A stretch of DNA of 35,757 bases from Acidobacteriota bacterium. Lineage in GTDB: Bacteria; Acidobacteriota; Terriglobia; Terriglobales; Acidobacteriaceae. The notes under the pieces were generated by a model. The model had not been told where the DNA came from. It made no database searches and saw only the letters and a program-made list of their open reading frames with translations. The translations under genes were made by a program, and so were the position numbers. The DNA lies in contig QIAA01000164.1 of NCBI GenBank assembly GCA_003224905.1, positions 1-35,757 of the forward strand, in the 5' to 3' direction. This document shows positions 1 through 8,573 of this stretch, in pieces (the first letter of the stretch is position 1; each line of letters starts with the position of its first letter).

Positions 1-68
1 AATCGTCTCCTCACAACATAAGACGCACGCGGATTGATAAAGGTTGTTAGTTGTGACGCACTACACTA
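1..68 (-). mobile_element. Partial IS630-family element, left end, continuing beyond the window
   Basis: Read on the minus strand from position 68, this stretch matches the left end of the complete IS630 copy at 24971-26139. Positions 17-68 are base-for-base identical to the reverse complement of 24971-25022, including the terminal TA at 67-68. Inside that, positions 1-16 only partly match (both keep an AGGAGACG-like ribosome-binding stretch), so this is a diverged copy or a related element. The transposase start codon would lie just outside the window and its gene would read leftwards. Whether the copy is complete cannot be seen. Confidence 0.85.
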
Positions 69-342
69 GAATGCGTTAGTCGAGTCAATTGCTCGCCGAG
101 CTTGATCGCAAAACATGCGGAACCAATTCATACCGCCTGGCACCACACAGCAGCGATGGCATACCATTTCTCATAGGCGGTCCTCCTTTTCCGCAGGCTC
201 AGCTTAATCCTTGTACCTACCCTTTGACCTATAGAGTCAATCGGAATTTTCAGAGTGGCGTTTCCTTGTTTTTCAAAATGCACGGGTGCGGGGTCGCGTA
301 CCTCAGCAAGTGTCGAATCCCGTCATTCACAATCGATCAGAA
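69..342. other. Intergenic region downstream of the polysaccharide operon
   Basis: This is the gap between the IS end and the stop codon of the WbaP-like gene. I see no convincing rho-independent terminator (no GC-rich stem followed by a T-run on the minus strand). It holds an inverted repeat with 5-bp arms (TTGAC at 224-228, GTCAA at 236-240) and a very small minus-strand ORF at 85-174 with a strong ribosome-binding site, listed separately. No known gene family is recognisable. Confidence 0.5.
85..174 (-). CDS. Possible small protein of 29 residues, unknown function
   Basis: A 29-codon minus-strand ORF starts with ATG at 174 and stops with TGA at 85-87. It is preceded by a textbook Shine-Dalgarno sequence, AAGGAGG (complement of 182-188), 7 nt upstream of the start. 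The peptide has two methionines and several arginines, with no clear membrane segment and no family I recognise. It sits about 170 bp downstream of wbaP and 16 bp before the IS end. It could be the last small gene of the operon or the out-of-frame remnant of a gene damaged near the insertion. The only support is the ribosome-binding site. Confidence 0.25.
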   Translation of the reverse strand: MRNGMPSLLCGARRYELVPHVLRSSSASN

Positions 343-1914
343 TCACGAACCTGCTGGGGCAGCGTATGCCCGCTCGGCTGTTGCTTTTCCATTTTGCGGG
401 AAGGAGAGAGCCTTAAGTGTCTTCGCCAGAACAATACAATCGAGCCATACGGTCCAGTTGCGGACATACCATGCTTCGAGCTGGACGCGCTCATCAATCG
501 TCACATGATTGCGCCCGTTCACCTGCCAGAAACCCGTCACACCCGGTCGAGAAGACAGTATGGTGGATAAATTCACACCGATGCGTGAGCGCTCTTGCAG
601 CAGGTAGGGACGTGGTCCGATCAAGCTCATTTCACCTTTTAGCACATTGAAAAGCTGGGGTAATTCGTCCAGACTCCAATGGCGCAAGAACCGTCCCACC
701 CGTGTAAGGCGTGGGTCGTACTCCCGCAGCTTGGCGTATCGTTGCCATTCGTCAGCGGCATGCGGGTTGTCTTGGAGATACTCGGTTAGTTTTTCGTCAC
801 TGTCAACGAGCATCGTCCTGAACTTAATACATCTGAAAGTGCGGCCCCGGTAGCCAAGTCTCTCCTGTACAAAGAGCGCTGGCCCCGCCGAATCTATTTT
901 GATCAAGACTGCAATCACCAGCCCTAAGGGAAGGGCTAGGATTGTGAGCACCCCTCCCAGGAAAAGGTCCAAGCTCCGTTTCAACCACCTGTTCCACGGT
1001 TTGGCAAGATTGTTCGAAAGCTTGAACATCATGACTCGCTGCCGCAGGAAGCCTTCTATTTGAAGATGCATCATGGGTAAACCCCACAACTGGGGAACGA
1101 CATAGATGCTCTCACAATAGGACTGCAGCCTGTGCACGAGCGTTACCAGTTTTCCCTCAGACATCCCCGGGATAGCGATGAGAATGTCCTTGGCTTGCGT
1201 TCGCCGCATTTGTTCTCGAGTCTCTGCCAGAGTCCCGAGCACATAGGCATGCTTTCCTCCACACAGACCAATGCGCGTGCCCCTTTTGCGGGGATCGTCA
1301 TCGAGTAAACCAACAACTTCATAACCCAGAAACGGATCGGAAGTCAGTCCTTCCGTTGCCAGTCTGGCCGTCTTCGCTGCTCCGATGATCAGGATTCGTT
1401 TTCGCCACAGGCCCAGCTTTCCAAGACCCCACTTTGCCCAGTAACGGATCAGCGGCAAAAGCACGAGCAGGTTGACCGCGGTCAGGAGAATGATGCCTCG
1501 AGAAACACCCGGACTCAACTGCGCCAGGGCCGCGGCTGCTAAAACGGCCGTCACACCGAGCCCAATCGCCTTCACCACATGTCCGACCTCATTCCACATG
1601 GAACGGCGCTGCGTGTAGAGTCCCTCGACACAAAAAAACACCAGTAGCACCAACCACATCCATCCGAAAGCAGTTGCATGATTCCAGAACGAAAAGGCAG
1701 GCAGCGAAAGATCGCTATCCAACGTTGGCAGCAAATAAATTCTCGAGACAAGGGCGATCGCGAGAGATAGAGCAATCGCCATCATATCCGTCAGAATCAG
1801 CAGGATTGCACAAGCTACTTGGGGAGACCAAAAATGCCCCGTCGGCTGCTGCTCTTCGATTTCCTCATCCAATGGCAACTGCTGGCGGCCGGGTACCATG
1901 ATTCCAATCGACAT
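343..1914 (-). CDS. wbaP: WbaP-like undecaprenyl-phosphate sugar-1-phosphate transferase (priming glycosyltransferase)
   Basis: This inner-membrane enzyme moves a hexose-1-phosphate, in WbaP usually galactose-1-phosphate, from a UDP-sugar to undecaprenyl phosphate and so starts each repeat unit. The 523-residue protein has the full WbaP layout: about four membrane segments within residues 33-155, a CoA-binding-like Rossmann domain from about residue 172 (motif ILIIGAAKTA), then a reentrant helix at about 312-340 and the bacterial sugar transferase domain. Catalytic-domain motifs visible are KFRTM (364-368), SLDELPQ (414-420), GPRP (433-436) and RPGVTGFWQVNGR near 456. The start ATG has AGGAG 5 nt upstream. 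It is the last gene of the polysaccharide cluster, 141 bp after the WcaI-like gene, the largest gap in that part, so it may have its own promoter. The exact sugar cannot be told from sequence. Confidence 0.92.
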   Translation of the reverse strand: MSIGIMVPGRQQLPLDEEIEEQQPTGHFWSPQVACAILLILTDMMAIALSLAIALVSRIYLLPTLDSDLSLPAFSFWNHATAFGWMWLVLLVFFCVEGLYTQRRSMWNEVGHVVKAIGLGVTAVLAAAALAQLSPGVSRGIILLTAVNLLVLLPLIRYWAKWGLGKLGLWRKRILIIGAAKTARLATEGLTSDPFLGYEVVGLLDDDPRKRGTRIGLCGGKHAYVLGTLAETREQMRRTQAKDILIAIPGMSEGKLVTLVHRLQSYCESIYVVPQLWGLPMMHLQIEGFLRQRVMMFKLSNNLAKPWNRWLKRSLDLFLGGVLTILALPLGLVIAVLIKIDSAGPALFVQERLGYRGRTFRCIKFRTMLVDSDEKLTEYLQDNPHAADEWQRYAKLREYDPRLTRVGRFLRHWSLDELPQLFNVLKGEMSLIGPRPYLLQERSRIGVNLSTILSSRPGVTGFWQVNGRNHVTIDERVQLEAWYVRNWTVWLDCIVLAKTLKALSFPQNGKATAERAYAAPAGS

Positions 1915-1990
1915 GGAACTCCTCTAAGAACCGTGGGTAAAGAGTGATTGACCCGCCGATATTAATACGGCCACACGGGCGGGCGACAGC

Positions 1991-2003
1991 TAGTGGACCA
2001 CTA
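1991..2003. promoter_or_regulatory. Perfect palindrome upstream of the priming transferase gene
   Basis: TAGTGGACCACTA is a 13-bp palindrome (6-bp arms around one base), followed on the plus strand by TATTTTT. It lies in the 141-bp gap between the WcaI-like gene and wbaP, about 77 bp upstream of the wbaP start. It could be an operator. As a hairpin it would be short and weak, and the T-run is on the strand without genes, so a terminator role is unlikely. Confidence 0.3.
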
Positions 2004-2055
2004 TATTTTTGGGATGATGCTGGCCCGTTAACACACAGAGGGCACGAAATTCAGA

Positions 2056-3390
2056 TCAGTCATCGCCGGCCTTTCCGGGAATAACTGCGAGCTCGTTTAT
2101 AGATGGTGATTGCCGGCGCTGAAGTGCTGCCTGCTCCATCACTCGCGGAAGCTCGCCGCAGGCGATCAGCATGGACCGTTCGAAGCGGCCCAAAATCTGC
2201 TCATGATCCAAGTGTTCGATCGCGTATTCTCTGGCTGCTTTGCCCATCCTTAGCCTCAGATTGCGATCCTCTGCTAAATCGACGAGAGCTCTCACGAACT
2301 CATCTACATCTCCCGGAGCGGTGACCACTCCTCGCCCTTCGACCACGGTAGCCACTTGCGTGCTGGCACGGGCAGTGGCAATGATCGCGCGACCACTCGC
2401 CATCATTCCCGTCAGCTTGGAAGGCATCACTAGATCGGCTGCATCGGCGAGTTGCGGCAGCAGGTGAATATCTGCCAGATTAAGCAATTCGTTCAGTCGG
2501 GCGTTCGGCTGCAGGGGCAGCAGCATGATTCGTCCAGTCCGTTGCGCCATCTTTGCGAACGTCTCGCGATCGGGTCCATCCCCGGAAAATACAAACTGAA
2601 TGTCAGAACGGAAGGCCAGTCGGCGGCTTGCCTCAATAACTAGTTCCAAGCCCTGTTTCTTCCCCATGCTTCCGGAATATAGCGCCACGATGGAGTGTTC
2701 CGGAATTCCTAGCTCTCCTCGCAACGGGCTCGGAGTTTGCATAGGATAAATAACTGAAGTATTTACCCAGTTTGGAAAGACGATGCTTCGGCTGGCATCA
2801 ACTCCTTTTGCGCACAGCCCTTCCAGCATACGTTCCGAGACAGCAGACGTCCGATCGAATCTTCTTATCAGGCTGCGTTCGAGCGTCTCCACGCAACGGC
2901 GCAGAAAAGGAGAAGAGAAATCTTTCAACTCAAAAGCGGCATCCACTTCGAAGTCCTGCACATGGAGCCACCCTACAGCGCCAGTTAGTCGAGTCGTACA
3001 CAGAGCCTGGGGCGAACAGAAGAGCGTAGGCGCGATCAGCAAAACGATATCGGGAAGCCACGAGATCTGTCGCAGCATGGCTGGTGTGCTTCCGAGCGAG
3101 AAGCTGAGAAGATGCAGCACTCGTTTCCAACCGCGCGGAACCCTCGGTACCCACACTGGACAACGAAACACTTCCATTGTTCCGTCGGATGCCTTGGCCG
3201 GAACCATTTGCCGGCTCGAACGCCATGCGGAATGAAGTGGGAAAACGCGCCACCCGGGGTAGAATGGCGGCGCTGTCACTACTCGAACCTGATGACCGTG
3301 TCCTGCAAGCCAGTCAGCCAACTCTCCTGTGTACTTGCCAACACCAGTCAGCTCGGGCCAGAAATTTACAGAGTGTATTAGTATTCTCAC
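2056..3390 (-). CDS. WcaI-like GT4 glycosyltransferase
   Basis: This is a GT-B fold glycosyltransferase of 444 residues that resembles WcaI of colanic acid clusters, which transfers a sugar (fucose in that pathway) to a lipid-linked acceptor at the cytoplasmic face. The N-terminus has the WcaI-type acceptor-domain motif PELTGVGKYTGELADWL (about 13-29) and a FYPGW segment. The C-terminal donor domain has YSGSMGKKQGLE and the nucleotide-binding MPSKLTGMMASGR region. The start is GTG at 3390, overlapping the stop of fcl as GTGA, which implies translational coupling. Its position right after gmd and fcl fits a fucosyltransferase role, but that is inference; specificity in this family cannot be read from sequence. 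Confidence 0.85.
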   Translation of the reverse strand: MRILIHSVNFWPELTGVGKYTGELADWLAGHGHQVRVVTAPPFYPGWRVFPLHSAWRSSRQMVPAKASDGTMEVFRCPVWVPRVPRGWKRVLHLLSFSLGSTPAMLRQISWLPDIVLLIAPTLFCSPQALCTTRLTGAVGWLHVQDFEVDAAFELKDFSSPFLRRCVETLERSLIRRFDRTSAVSERMLEGLCAKGVDASRSIVFPNWVNTSVIYPMQTPSPLRGELGIPEHSIVALYSGSMGKKQGLELVIEASRRLAFRSDIQFVFSGDGPDRETFAKMAQRTGRIMLLPLQPNARLNELLNLADIHLLPQLADAADLVMPSKLTGMMASGRAIIATARASTQVATVVEGRGVVTAPGDVDEFVRALVDLAEDRNLRLRMGKAAREYAIEHLDHEQILGRFERSMLIACGELPRVMEQAALQRRQSPSINELAVIPGKAGDD

Positions 3391-4397
3391 TTTAGTATTA
3401 ACGTTCTATTGTTCCAATTTCCTGAGTCGGACGTTTCTGTGATTCGCGAACAGAAATCCGCATAAGTCTTCCGCAGGCCTTCAACTAACCTTGTTCGAGA
3501 TCTCCATCCTAAAGCATTTAAACGGCTCGTATCCATCAGTTTGCGTTGTGTCCCGTCGGGTCTTGCAGAGTCATATGCCAGCTTGTGCTCGAAGCCGACC
3601 ACTTGAGCGATAAGGTCCGCGATTTCTCGAATCGGCATTTCCACTCCCGATCCGACGTTTACCAAAGGCGGAAATTCACCAGTATTGACCAGCGTCGTGA
3701 ACTGCTCCTCGGGCAAATTCATTAGAAAAATGCAGGCATCGGCCGCATCGTCACTGTAGAGTAGTTCACGCCATGGACTACCACTTCCCCATACCACGAC
3801 TTCGTGCGCACCGCTGAGTTTCGCTTCATGCATTCTGCGGATAAGTGCCGGAATCAGATGCGAGTCGGTAGGATGATAGTTATCACCGGGGCCGTAAAGG
3901 TTAGTCAGCATCGCCACCAGAAAACTCGACTTGTACTGGCGGTTATAAGCCCAACACATTTCTATGCCCGCAATCTTCGCTACTGCATAGGGCCGATTCG
4001 TGAACTCCAAGGGACCCGTAAGTAGAGAGTCCTCCCTCAAGGGCTGGCGTCCCAATTTTGGATAGATGCAACTGGAGCCTGTGAACACTAAGCGCTCCAC
4101 CGCGCTACGACTAGATTCGTGGATCACGTTGGTCTGGATGCGCAGGTTCTCAAAGATGAAATCCGCCGGAAAGGAACAATTGGCCAGAATGCCACCAACT
4201 TTGGCAGCCGCCAGGAAAACGTATCGCGGGCGCTCGCGCGCAAAAAAACCATGCACAGCTGCTGCGTCGGAGAGATCTAGATCTCGATGAAGTGGAAGGA
4301 GAAGGTTGCTATACCCCATCGCCTGCAAGCGTCGAACCAGTGCCGAACCAAGCAGACCAGTGTGGCCTGCCACGTAAATGGCATCGGAAAGACGCAT
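3387..4397 (-). CDS. fcl: GDP-L-fucose synthase
   Basis: This cytoplasmic enzyme is the NADPH-dependent epimerase-reductase that turns GDP-4-keto-6-deoxy-mannose into GDP-L-fucose. The 336-residue protein is full length for the family. It has the dinucleotide-binding GxxGxxG at 11-17 (GHTGLLG), the catalytic SSCIYPK segment at 108-114, and the YxxxK pair at Y137 and K141, in the typical context RPYAVAKIAGIEM. The frame is open upstream to 4661, but that extension overlaps gmd and is low-complexity and basic. I chose the ATG at 4397, which begins two bases after the gmd stop and directly precedes the Rossmann strand. It overlaps the following WcaI-like gene by four bases. Confidence 0.95.
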   Translation of the reverse strand: MRLSDAIYVAGHTGLLGSALVRRLQAMGYSNLLLPLHRDLDLSDAAAVHGFFARERPRYVFLAAAKVGGILANCSFPADFIFENLRIQTNVIHESSRSAVERLVFTGSSCIYPKLGRQPLREDSLLTGPLEFTNRPYAVAKIAGIEMCWAYNRQYKSSFLVAMLTNLYGPGDNYHPTDSHLIPALIRRMHEAKLSGAHEVVVWGSGSPWRELLYSDDAADACIFLMNLPEEQFTTLVNTGEFPPLVNVGSGVEMPIREIADLIAQVVGFEHKLAYDSARPDGTQRKLMDTSRLNALGWRSRTRLVEGLRKTYADFCSRITETSDSGNWNNRTLILK

Positions 4398-4399
4398 GC

Positions 4400-5482
4400 T
4401 CAGTCGTGATACTCGTACACGTGGTAGCCTGACGCCTTGACGAGCTGGTCGCGTTCGGCTGCCTGAAGATCGGAGATCACCATTTCGCGGACCAATTCCT
4501 GGAAACTGACCCGGGGATGCCAGCCGAGCTTCGTCCGTGCCTTGGTCGCATCTCCTACTAATGAATCCACCTCCGCCGGCCGAAAGTAGCGAGGGTCGAC
4601 CTGCACGACGCAATTCCCCTGCGCATCGTAGGCTTTTTCCTCGACTCCAGAACCTTCCCATTCCAGCGGCATGGCAAGTTCATTGGCCGCGATGTTCACG
4701 AAGTCACGTACAGAGTGGTCGAAGCCAGTGGCAATTACAAAGTCATCTGGCTTGTCTTGCTGCAGCATAAGCCATTGCATTTCGACGTAATCTTTGGCGT
4801 GCCCCCAGTCCCTCCGAGCGTCGAGGTTGCCGAGATACAGGCAATCTTGCAGGCCAACCTTGATGCGAGCCAAGTCACGCGTAATCTTACGGCTGACAAA
4901 TGTTTCGCCACGTACCGGCGATTCATGGTTGAAGAGGATCCCATTGCATGCGTACATGCCGTAAGCCTCGCGGTAGTTCACCGTTATCCAGTAAGCGTAC
5001 AGCTTGGCAACACCGTATGGTGAACGCGGCTGAAAAGCCGTCCGTTCGTTTTGAGGAGTCTCACTGGCCAGTCCAAACAGTTCGGAACTGGACGCCTGAT
5101 AGAACCGCACTTGCTCTTGCAGGCGCAAGATGCGGATTCCCTCTAGGAGACGAAGGGTACCTAGCGCATCGGCGTTGGCAGTGTATTCAGGTTGTTCAAA
5201 CGATACCGCCACATGACTCTGGGCCGCCAAGTTATAGAGCTCCTCCGGGCGTACTTCTTGCAGAACTCGGATAAGGCTGTTGGAATCCGTCATATCGCCA
5301 TAATGCAGCACGAATCGGCGATCGGGGACGTGCGGATCCTCATAGAGGTGATCTACACGCTCCGTGTTTAACAGAGAGGTACGGCGCTTAATCCCATGAA
5401 CCTCATATCCTTTGCCGAGGAGGAATTCGGCGAGGTAAGCGCCGTCTTGCCCGGTAATTCCTGTGACCAGTGCTCTTTTCAT
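4400..5482 (-). CDS. gmd: GDP-mannose 4,6-dehydratase
   Basis: This enzyme makes the first committed step from GDP-D-mannose to GDP-L-fucose (or GDP-rhamnose and related sugars). At 360 residues it is full length. The extended short-chain dehydrogenase fold is clear: GITGQDG at 8-14 for NADP binding, [18 protein letters not shown] near 32, [19 protein letters not shown] near 84, SSSELFG near 131, and the YxxxK pair Y156/K160 followed by the family-typical [12 protein letters not shown]. The start is ATG. It is followed after two bases by fcl, so GDP-L-fucose is the expected product of the pair. No GDP-mannose-forming genes (manB, manC) are in the window, so GDP-mannose must come from elsewhere in the genome. 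Confidence 0.97.
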   Translation of the reverse strand: MKRALVTGITGQDGAYLAEFLLGKGYEVHGIKRRTSLLNTERVDHLYEDPHVPDRRFVLHYGDMTDSNSLIRVLQEVRPEELYNLAAQSHVAVSFEQPEYTANADALGTLRLLEGIRILRLQEQVRFYQASSSELFGLASETPQNERTAFQPRSPYGVAKLYAYWITVNYREAYGMYACNGILFNHESPVRGETFVSRKITRDLARIKVGLQDCLYLGNLDARRDWGHAKDYVEMQWLMLQQDKPDDFVIATGFDHSVRDFVNIAANELAMPLEWEGSGVEEKAYDAQGNCVVQVDPRYFRPAEVDSLVGDATKARTKLGWHPRVSFQELVREMVISDLQAAERDQLVKASGYHVYEYHD

Positions 5483-5488
5483 GGCAGA

Positions 5489-6505
5489 TTAGGCTACTCG
5501 TTTCTGAAAAGGATTGTTACAAGGAAGCTGTGCTGTCGCCAAAAGGCAGTCTCCACGACCTGACCGGTTGCCAATGTAAAGAAGCGGGGACAACACGGTC
5601 CGGCCCAAAATTAACAACGCTGCAACCAGCAGAGGATTCCGCAACTGCCGGGTCGCTCGACCTCTGCGAGCGAATAGCCGCGCAATGATGGAAGAGGCCA
5701 CCCACAACGCAGGCGTGACCTGACGAATTTCGATACCTGCAAAACCAGTGCTTTCCAACAAACTTCGTAATGTCGACGTCGAGAAATGAACTATGTGAAA
5801 CGGCACGTGCCAGTTAATCCAGGCATGGCCGAACACCGTCCGCAACCAGCTTTGGTTATTGGGGCAGCTTATCCACACCTGACCGCCCGGTTTCAGAATG
5901 CCGGCGACATCGTGGAGCATCCGTTTCGGATCCAGAGAGTGCTCCAGCACGTTCGAAAGCACAACCACGTCATAGGGGACTGTCGGGCGAAAGTCTTCCA
6001 AATCTGTTTCGTAAACTCTGAACCCGGCCTCTCGAGCCACCCCCGCGGCCTTGGCGTTCAGCTCCAATCCCTCTGGGAGGAAGCCATTACGCTCGTAAAT
6101 CTGTAAGCCCCGGCCCTCGTTGCATCCAATGTCGAGCAGCGTGCCGCTGCCCTTCCGGCTATGAAACGATCCATCTCCGTCCAGCACAAGCCACACGCGA
6201 TACAGCCAGGATGCGAAAAATTTCTCCCGCAAACGGCCATAGACGGTTCCTCGCTGACCTCCGAAGTTGTAATAACTTTCATACAACTTCTTTAAATCAT
6301 CCCGTCGCGGACGCGGATCGATCTGCTCAAGCCCACAGGCTGCGCACTCGTGGACTGCGTAAGTACCCGGCACGCCGAAACGGTTATCCTCGACTCCGGA
6401 GAGCACTTCGTGGGTTACTCCGCCACATAGGATGCACCCTCGTTCACTGATTTGGGACATCGACTCCGTTACAATGGCGGCGATTTCTTCGGTCTGGTAG
6501 GGCAT
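5489..6505 (-). CDS. Class I SAM-dependent methyltransferase with N-terminal zinc-binding cysteines
   Basis: The 338-residue protein starts with two cysteine pairs (C24/C27 and C54/C57) spaced like the zinc-binding region found in front of sugar C-methyltransferases and related polysaccharide methyltransferases. The SAM-binding motif LLDIGCNEGRGL follows near residue 123, then VVLSNVLEHSLDPKRML and ILKPGGQVWISCPN, typical of the Methyltransf_11/12 group. The C-terminal third has a hydrophobic stretch and is not family-defining. It lies 6 bp upstream of gmd and 1 bp downstream of a GT4 gene. It probably methylates a nucleotide sugar or a lipid-linked sugar; whether it acts on carbon or oxygen cannot be decided. 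Confidence 0.8.
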   Translation of the reverse strand: MPYQTEEIAAIVTESMSQISERGCILCGGVTHEVLSGVEDNRFGVPGTYAVHECAACGLEQIDPRPRRDDLKKLYESYYNFGGQRGTVYGRLREKFFASWLYRVWLVLDGDGSFHSRKGSGTLLDIGCNEGRGLQIYERNGFLPEGLELNAKAAGVAREAGFRVYETDLEDFRPTVPYDVVVLSNVLEHSLDPKRMLHDVAGILKPGGQVWISCPNNQSWLRTVFGHAWINWHVPFHIVHFSTSTLRSLLESTGFAGIEIRQVTPALWVASSIIARLFARRGRATRQLRNPLLVAALLILGRTVLSPLLYIGNRSGRGDCLLATAQLPCNNPFQKRVA

Positions 6506-6506
6506 C

Positions 6507-7655
6507 TCAGTACGAACTTACTCCGTCTGCATGCGAGTAAGAGCAGGCTGGTCGTCGAGGGCAAAACTCATCCAAAAGACTTTCAAGACTGTCCCCGTGT
6601 TTCTCACGTTGCCGGTTGAACTGCTTCGCAGCGGCTTTCGAGACTTCGGTGAAAACTGCAGGATCACGTTGCCAAGCCAACAATTGCTCTACAGCAACGG
6701 CAACAAAGTCCTCCTCACGACTCACCAGAATTCCCGCAGTCGGCGACATCATATCGCATAAGCACCCGCGCTCCCAGGCAATTACTGGTACACCGTGGGC
6801 CATCGCTTCATAGACCACCAAGGGCGCTGTCTCATTTGAATACTTCGACGGAAACAGGAGCACATCAATGAGCTCCCAAAAAGACTCTTTTTCCATGCCG
6901 TAACGTGGGCCTAAATACTTTGTCGTGTCCAAGCGTGCCACTGCGTTCTGGACCGCCTTTTCGACACTAACATTTTCAAACGGACCGGCAATGTACAATT
7001 CGATACCGGTCCCCTGGCGTGCGAGTCGTTCAGCAACTGCCATGACTTCATTAATGCCTTTTTCGCGCGAGATGTTTCCAAGAAATCCAATTCTCTCGAC
7101 GCGCGATCGCGTCCGATTCCCCGTACCAACAACCGCCATAATTGCCGCGTTTGACACGACTCTCGTTCGGGAGACTCCGTAGCATCGTCGAAGGCGCTGA
7201 CGCTGGCTTTCACAAAGCACAACGTGTGTGGCCGAAGAGCCCCCTAATCTCATTAGCAATCGAGCCGGCATACTCCTTCGATCCAGGTACGCAAAGCTGT
7301 GATGGTGCAGGAAAATGCGGGCGCTTCGGACGCGAGCAATGGCTACAAACAAAGCCTCATACAATTGCCCCCATCCGCCAGAAAGTCCAACGTAGACAGT
7401 GGTTCCACGTCCGGCGAGGACTTCGCGCAAGTACTGCAGGAGTGCCTTTGCAACACTGCGACAGCGGCCCAGGCGGGTCAACAAGCTCCTACTGAGGGAA
7501 GCAGGCGCCAGGTTCAGTACAACCGGGGCAATCCCCCGACCACAGATTTGCTCATACAAGCCTGCATTGATCACGGACATACCATGGACTGGAGGCGGAA
7601 AGGCGCCGACCATGCAGATGCCAGACCCACTCTTGCTGATGGCTTCCTGTATCAC
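6507..7655 (-). CDS. GT4-family glycosyltransferase
   Basis: This 382-residue protein is a retaining GT-B glycosyltransferase predicted to add one sugar to the lipid-linked repeat unit. It shows GAFPPPVHGMS near residue 18, an acceptor-site feature of GT4 proteins, GFLGNISREKGINEVM at the start of the donor domain, and the EX7E-type nucleotide-sugar region SNETAPLVVYEAMAHGVPVIA. The start is GTG at 7655; no better ATG precedes the conserved N-terminus. It is separated by one base from the next methyltransferase gene and by 30 bases from the one before. Donor and acceptor cannot be predicted. Confidence 0.85.
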   Translation of the reverse strand: MIQEAISKSGSGICMVGAFPPPVHGMSVINAGLYEQICGRGIAPVVLNLAPASLSRSLLTRLGRCRSVAKALLQYLREVLAGRGTTVYVGLSGGWGQLYEALFVAIARVRSARIFLHHHSFAYLDRRSMPARLLMRLGGSSATHVVLCESQRQRLRRCYGVSRTRVVSNAAIMAVVGTGNRTRSRVERIGFLGNISREKGINEVMAVAERLARQGTGIELYIAGPFENVSVEKAVQNAVARLDTTKYLGPRYGMEKESFWELIDVLLFPSKYSNETAPLVVYEAMAHGVPVIAWERGCLCDMMSPTAGILVSREEDFVAVAVEQLLAWQRDPAVFTEVSKAAAKQFNRQREKHGDSLESLLDEFCPRRPACSYSHADGVSSY

Positions 7656-7685
7656 GGAGGGACCCCGCCAGCGGACTGGAGCATA

Positions 7686-8438
7686 TCATTCAGCACTCGC
7701 AGTGCATAGTAACGCCGCATGATACGTGAAGAGGACGCAAGCCAATCCTGGTGCCGCCGAAAGAAGGTATTCCTTAATGAAATATTTGAGGATGCCTTTG
7801 CGGCCGTACTGGTACTCGTACGTCTCCCGCGAAGGATTTGTCGTAACTTGAGACAAGACCTGAAATCCGCATGTTTGAACCAGACGCCTGATCGTCTTCC
7901 AGGTATAAAAGTTGATGTGTCCCACTGAATCGAAACGATAATCCGGCTTCATCCCGATGTTGTCCTCCAGTGGAACTTCAACGAACACGTAATTGGCTAT
8001 CCGCCCAGCCTCATAAAGCAACTTTCGTGGGTATTCCACATGTTCCAGAACATGGCTCAAAATCGCCAGATCGAACCGGCCAGACTCATAAGGAAGGTTG
8101 TACCCATCGAACAGCCGACATTCCTGGAGCCGCGCAATGCCTCTTCGAAGTATGGTCTCGACCGCACTCTGGGAAATCTCTACCGAATGTACTTCTTCCC
8201 CGAAGCCCAAATCGGACAGGCGCCTCACGACGGAACCCTCACCGGAGCCAATATCGAGAATTCTCTGGTGAGGGATAGAACTGCAGAGGTCCACAATATT
8301 CTGGGCTTTGCTGATGGCTCCCAATGCTCGCCAACTGGATTCCCCATCATAGTACGAATCGTAGTTCTCCTTGATCTTTGGGCCGACAGCGATGTCACCG
8401 GTAATCTCCGGCGTCAATTGTGTTCTTGTGAAAAACAT
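7686..8438 (-). CDS. Class I SAM-dependent methyltransferase
   Basis: This 250-residue cytoplasmic protein has a clear SAM-binding motif (RILDIGSGEGSVVRRL near residue 59) and the Methyltransf_11/23-type LAILSHVLEHVEYPRKLL followed by VEVPLEDN. The short tail after residue 215 is hydrophobic and may touch the membrane. It has no cysteine-rich N-terminus, unlike the 338-residue methyltransferase two genes downstream, so the two probably act on different positions. It lies among glycosyltransferase genes in the same direction, consistent with methylation of a repeat-unit sugar. A 135-bp gap with a hairpin separates it from the FkbM gene upstream. Confidence 0.78.
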   Translation of the reverse strand: MFFTRTQLTPEITGDIAVGPKIKENYDSYYDGESSWRALGAISKAQNIVDLCSSIPHQRILDIGSGEGSVVRRLSDLGFGEEVHSVEISQSAVETILRRGIARLQECRLFDGYNLPYESGRFDLAILSHVLEHVEYPRKLLYEAGRIANYVFVEVPLEDNIGMKPDYRFDSVGHINFYTWKTIRRLVQTCGFQVLSQVTTNPSRETYEYQYGRKGILKYFIKEYLLSAAPGLACVLFTYHAALLCTASAE

Positions 8439-8496
8439 GGGATTGAAAATCCTGGTGCTTGGCCCAGATGGTCGTACTAGTGCGCGTTCGTGCTGG

Positions 8497-8523
8497 CATC
8501 CGAGGCGTGAAGCCTCTTGGATG
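8497..8523. repeat. Intra-operon hairpin between two methyltransferase genes
   Basis: CATCC and GAGGC (8497-8506), a five-base loop, then GCCTC, a two-base bulge and GGATG (8512-8523) form a ten-base-pair stem. No T-run follows on either strand, so it is not a standard terminator. In the 135-bp untranslated gap it could be an attenuator, an RNA-stability element or a small repeat. Confidence 0.4.
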
Positions 8524-8573
8524 CGAATAACGCCGCTCTTTTGTCGAGGCAGCCGATACCAGGTATCATCTCG

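Noticed and set aside
89..508. A 139-codon plus-strand open frame near the left end
   Set aside because: It half overlaps wbaP, has no known motif, no ribosome-binding site and an amino-acid mix typical of a shadow frame.
4398..4661. N-terminal extension of the fcl frame
   Set aside because: It overlaps gmd, is rich in R, G and S with no family similarity, and a good ATG lies two bases after the gmd stop.
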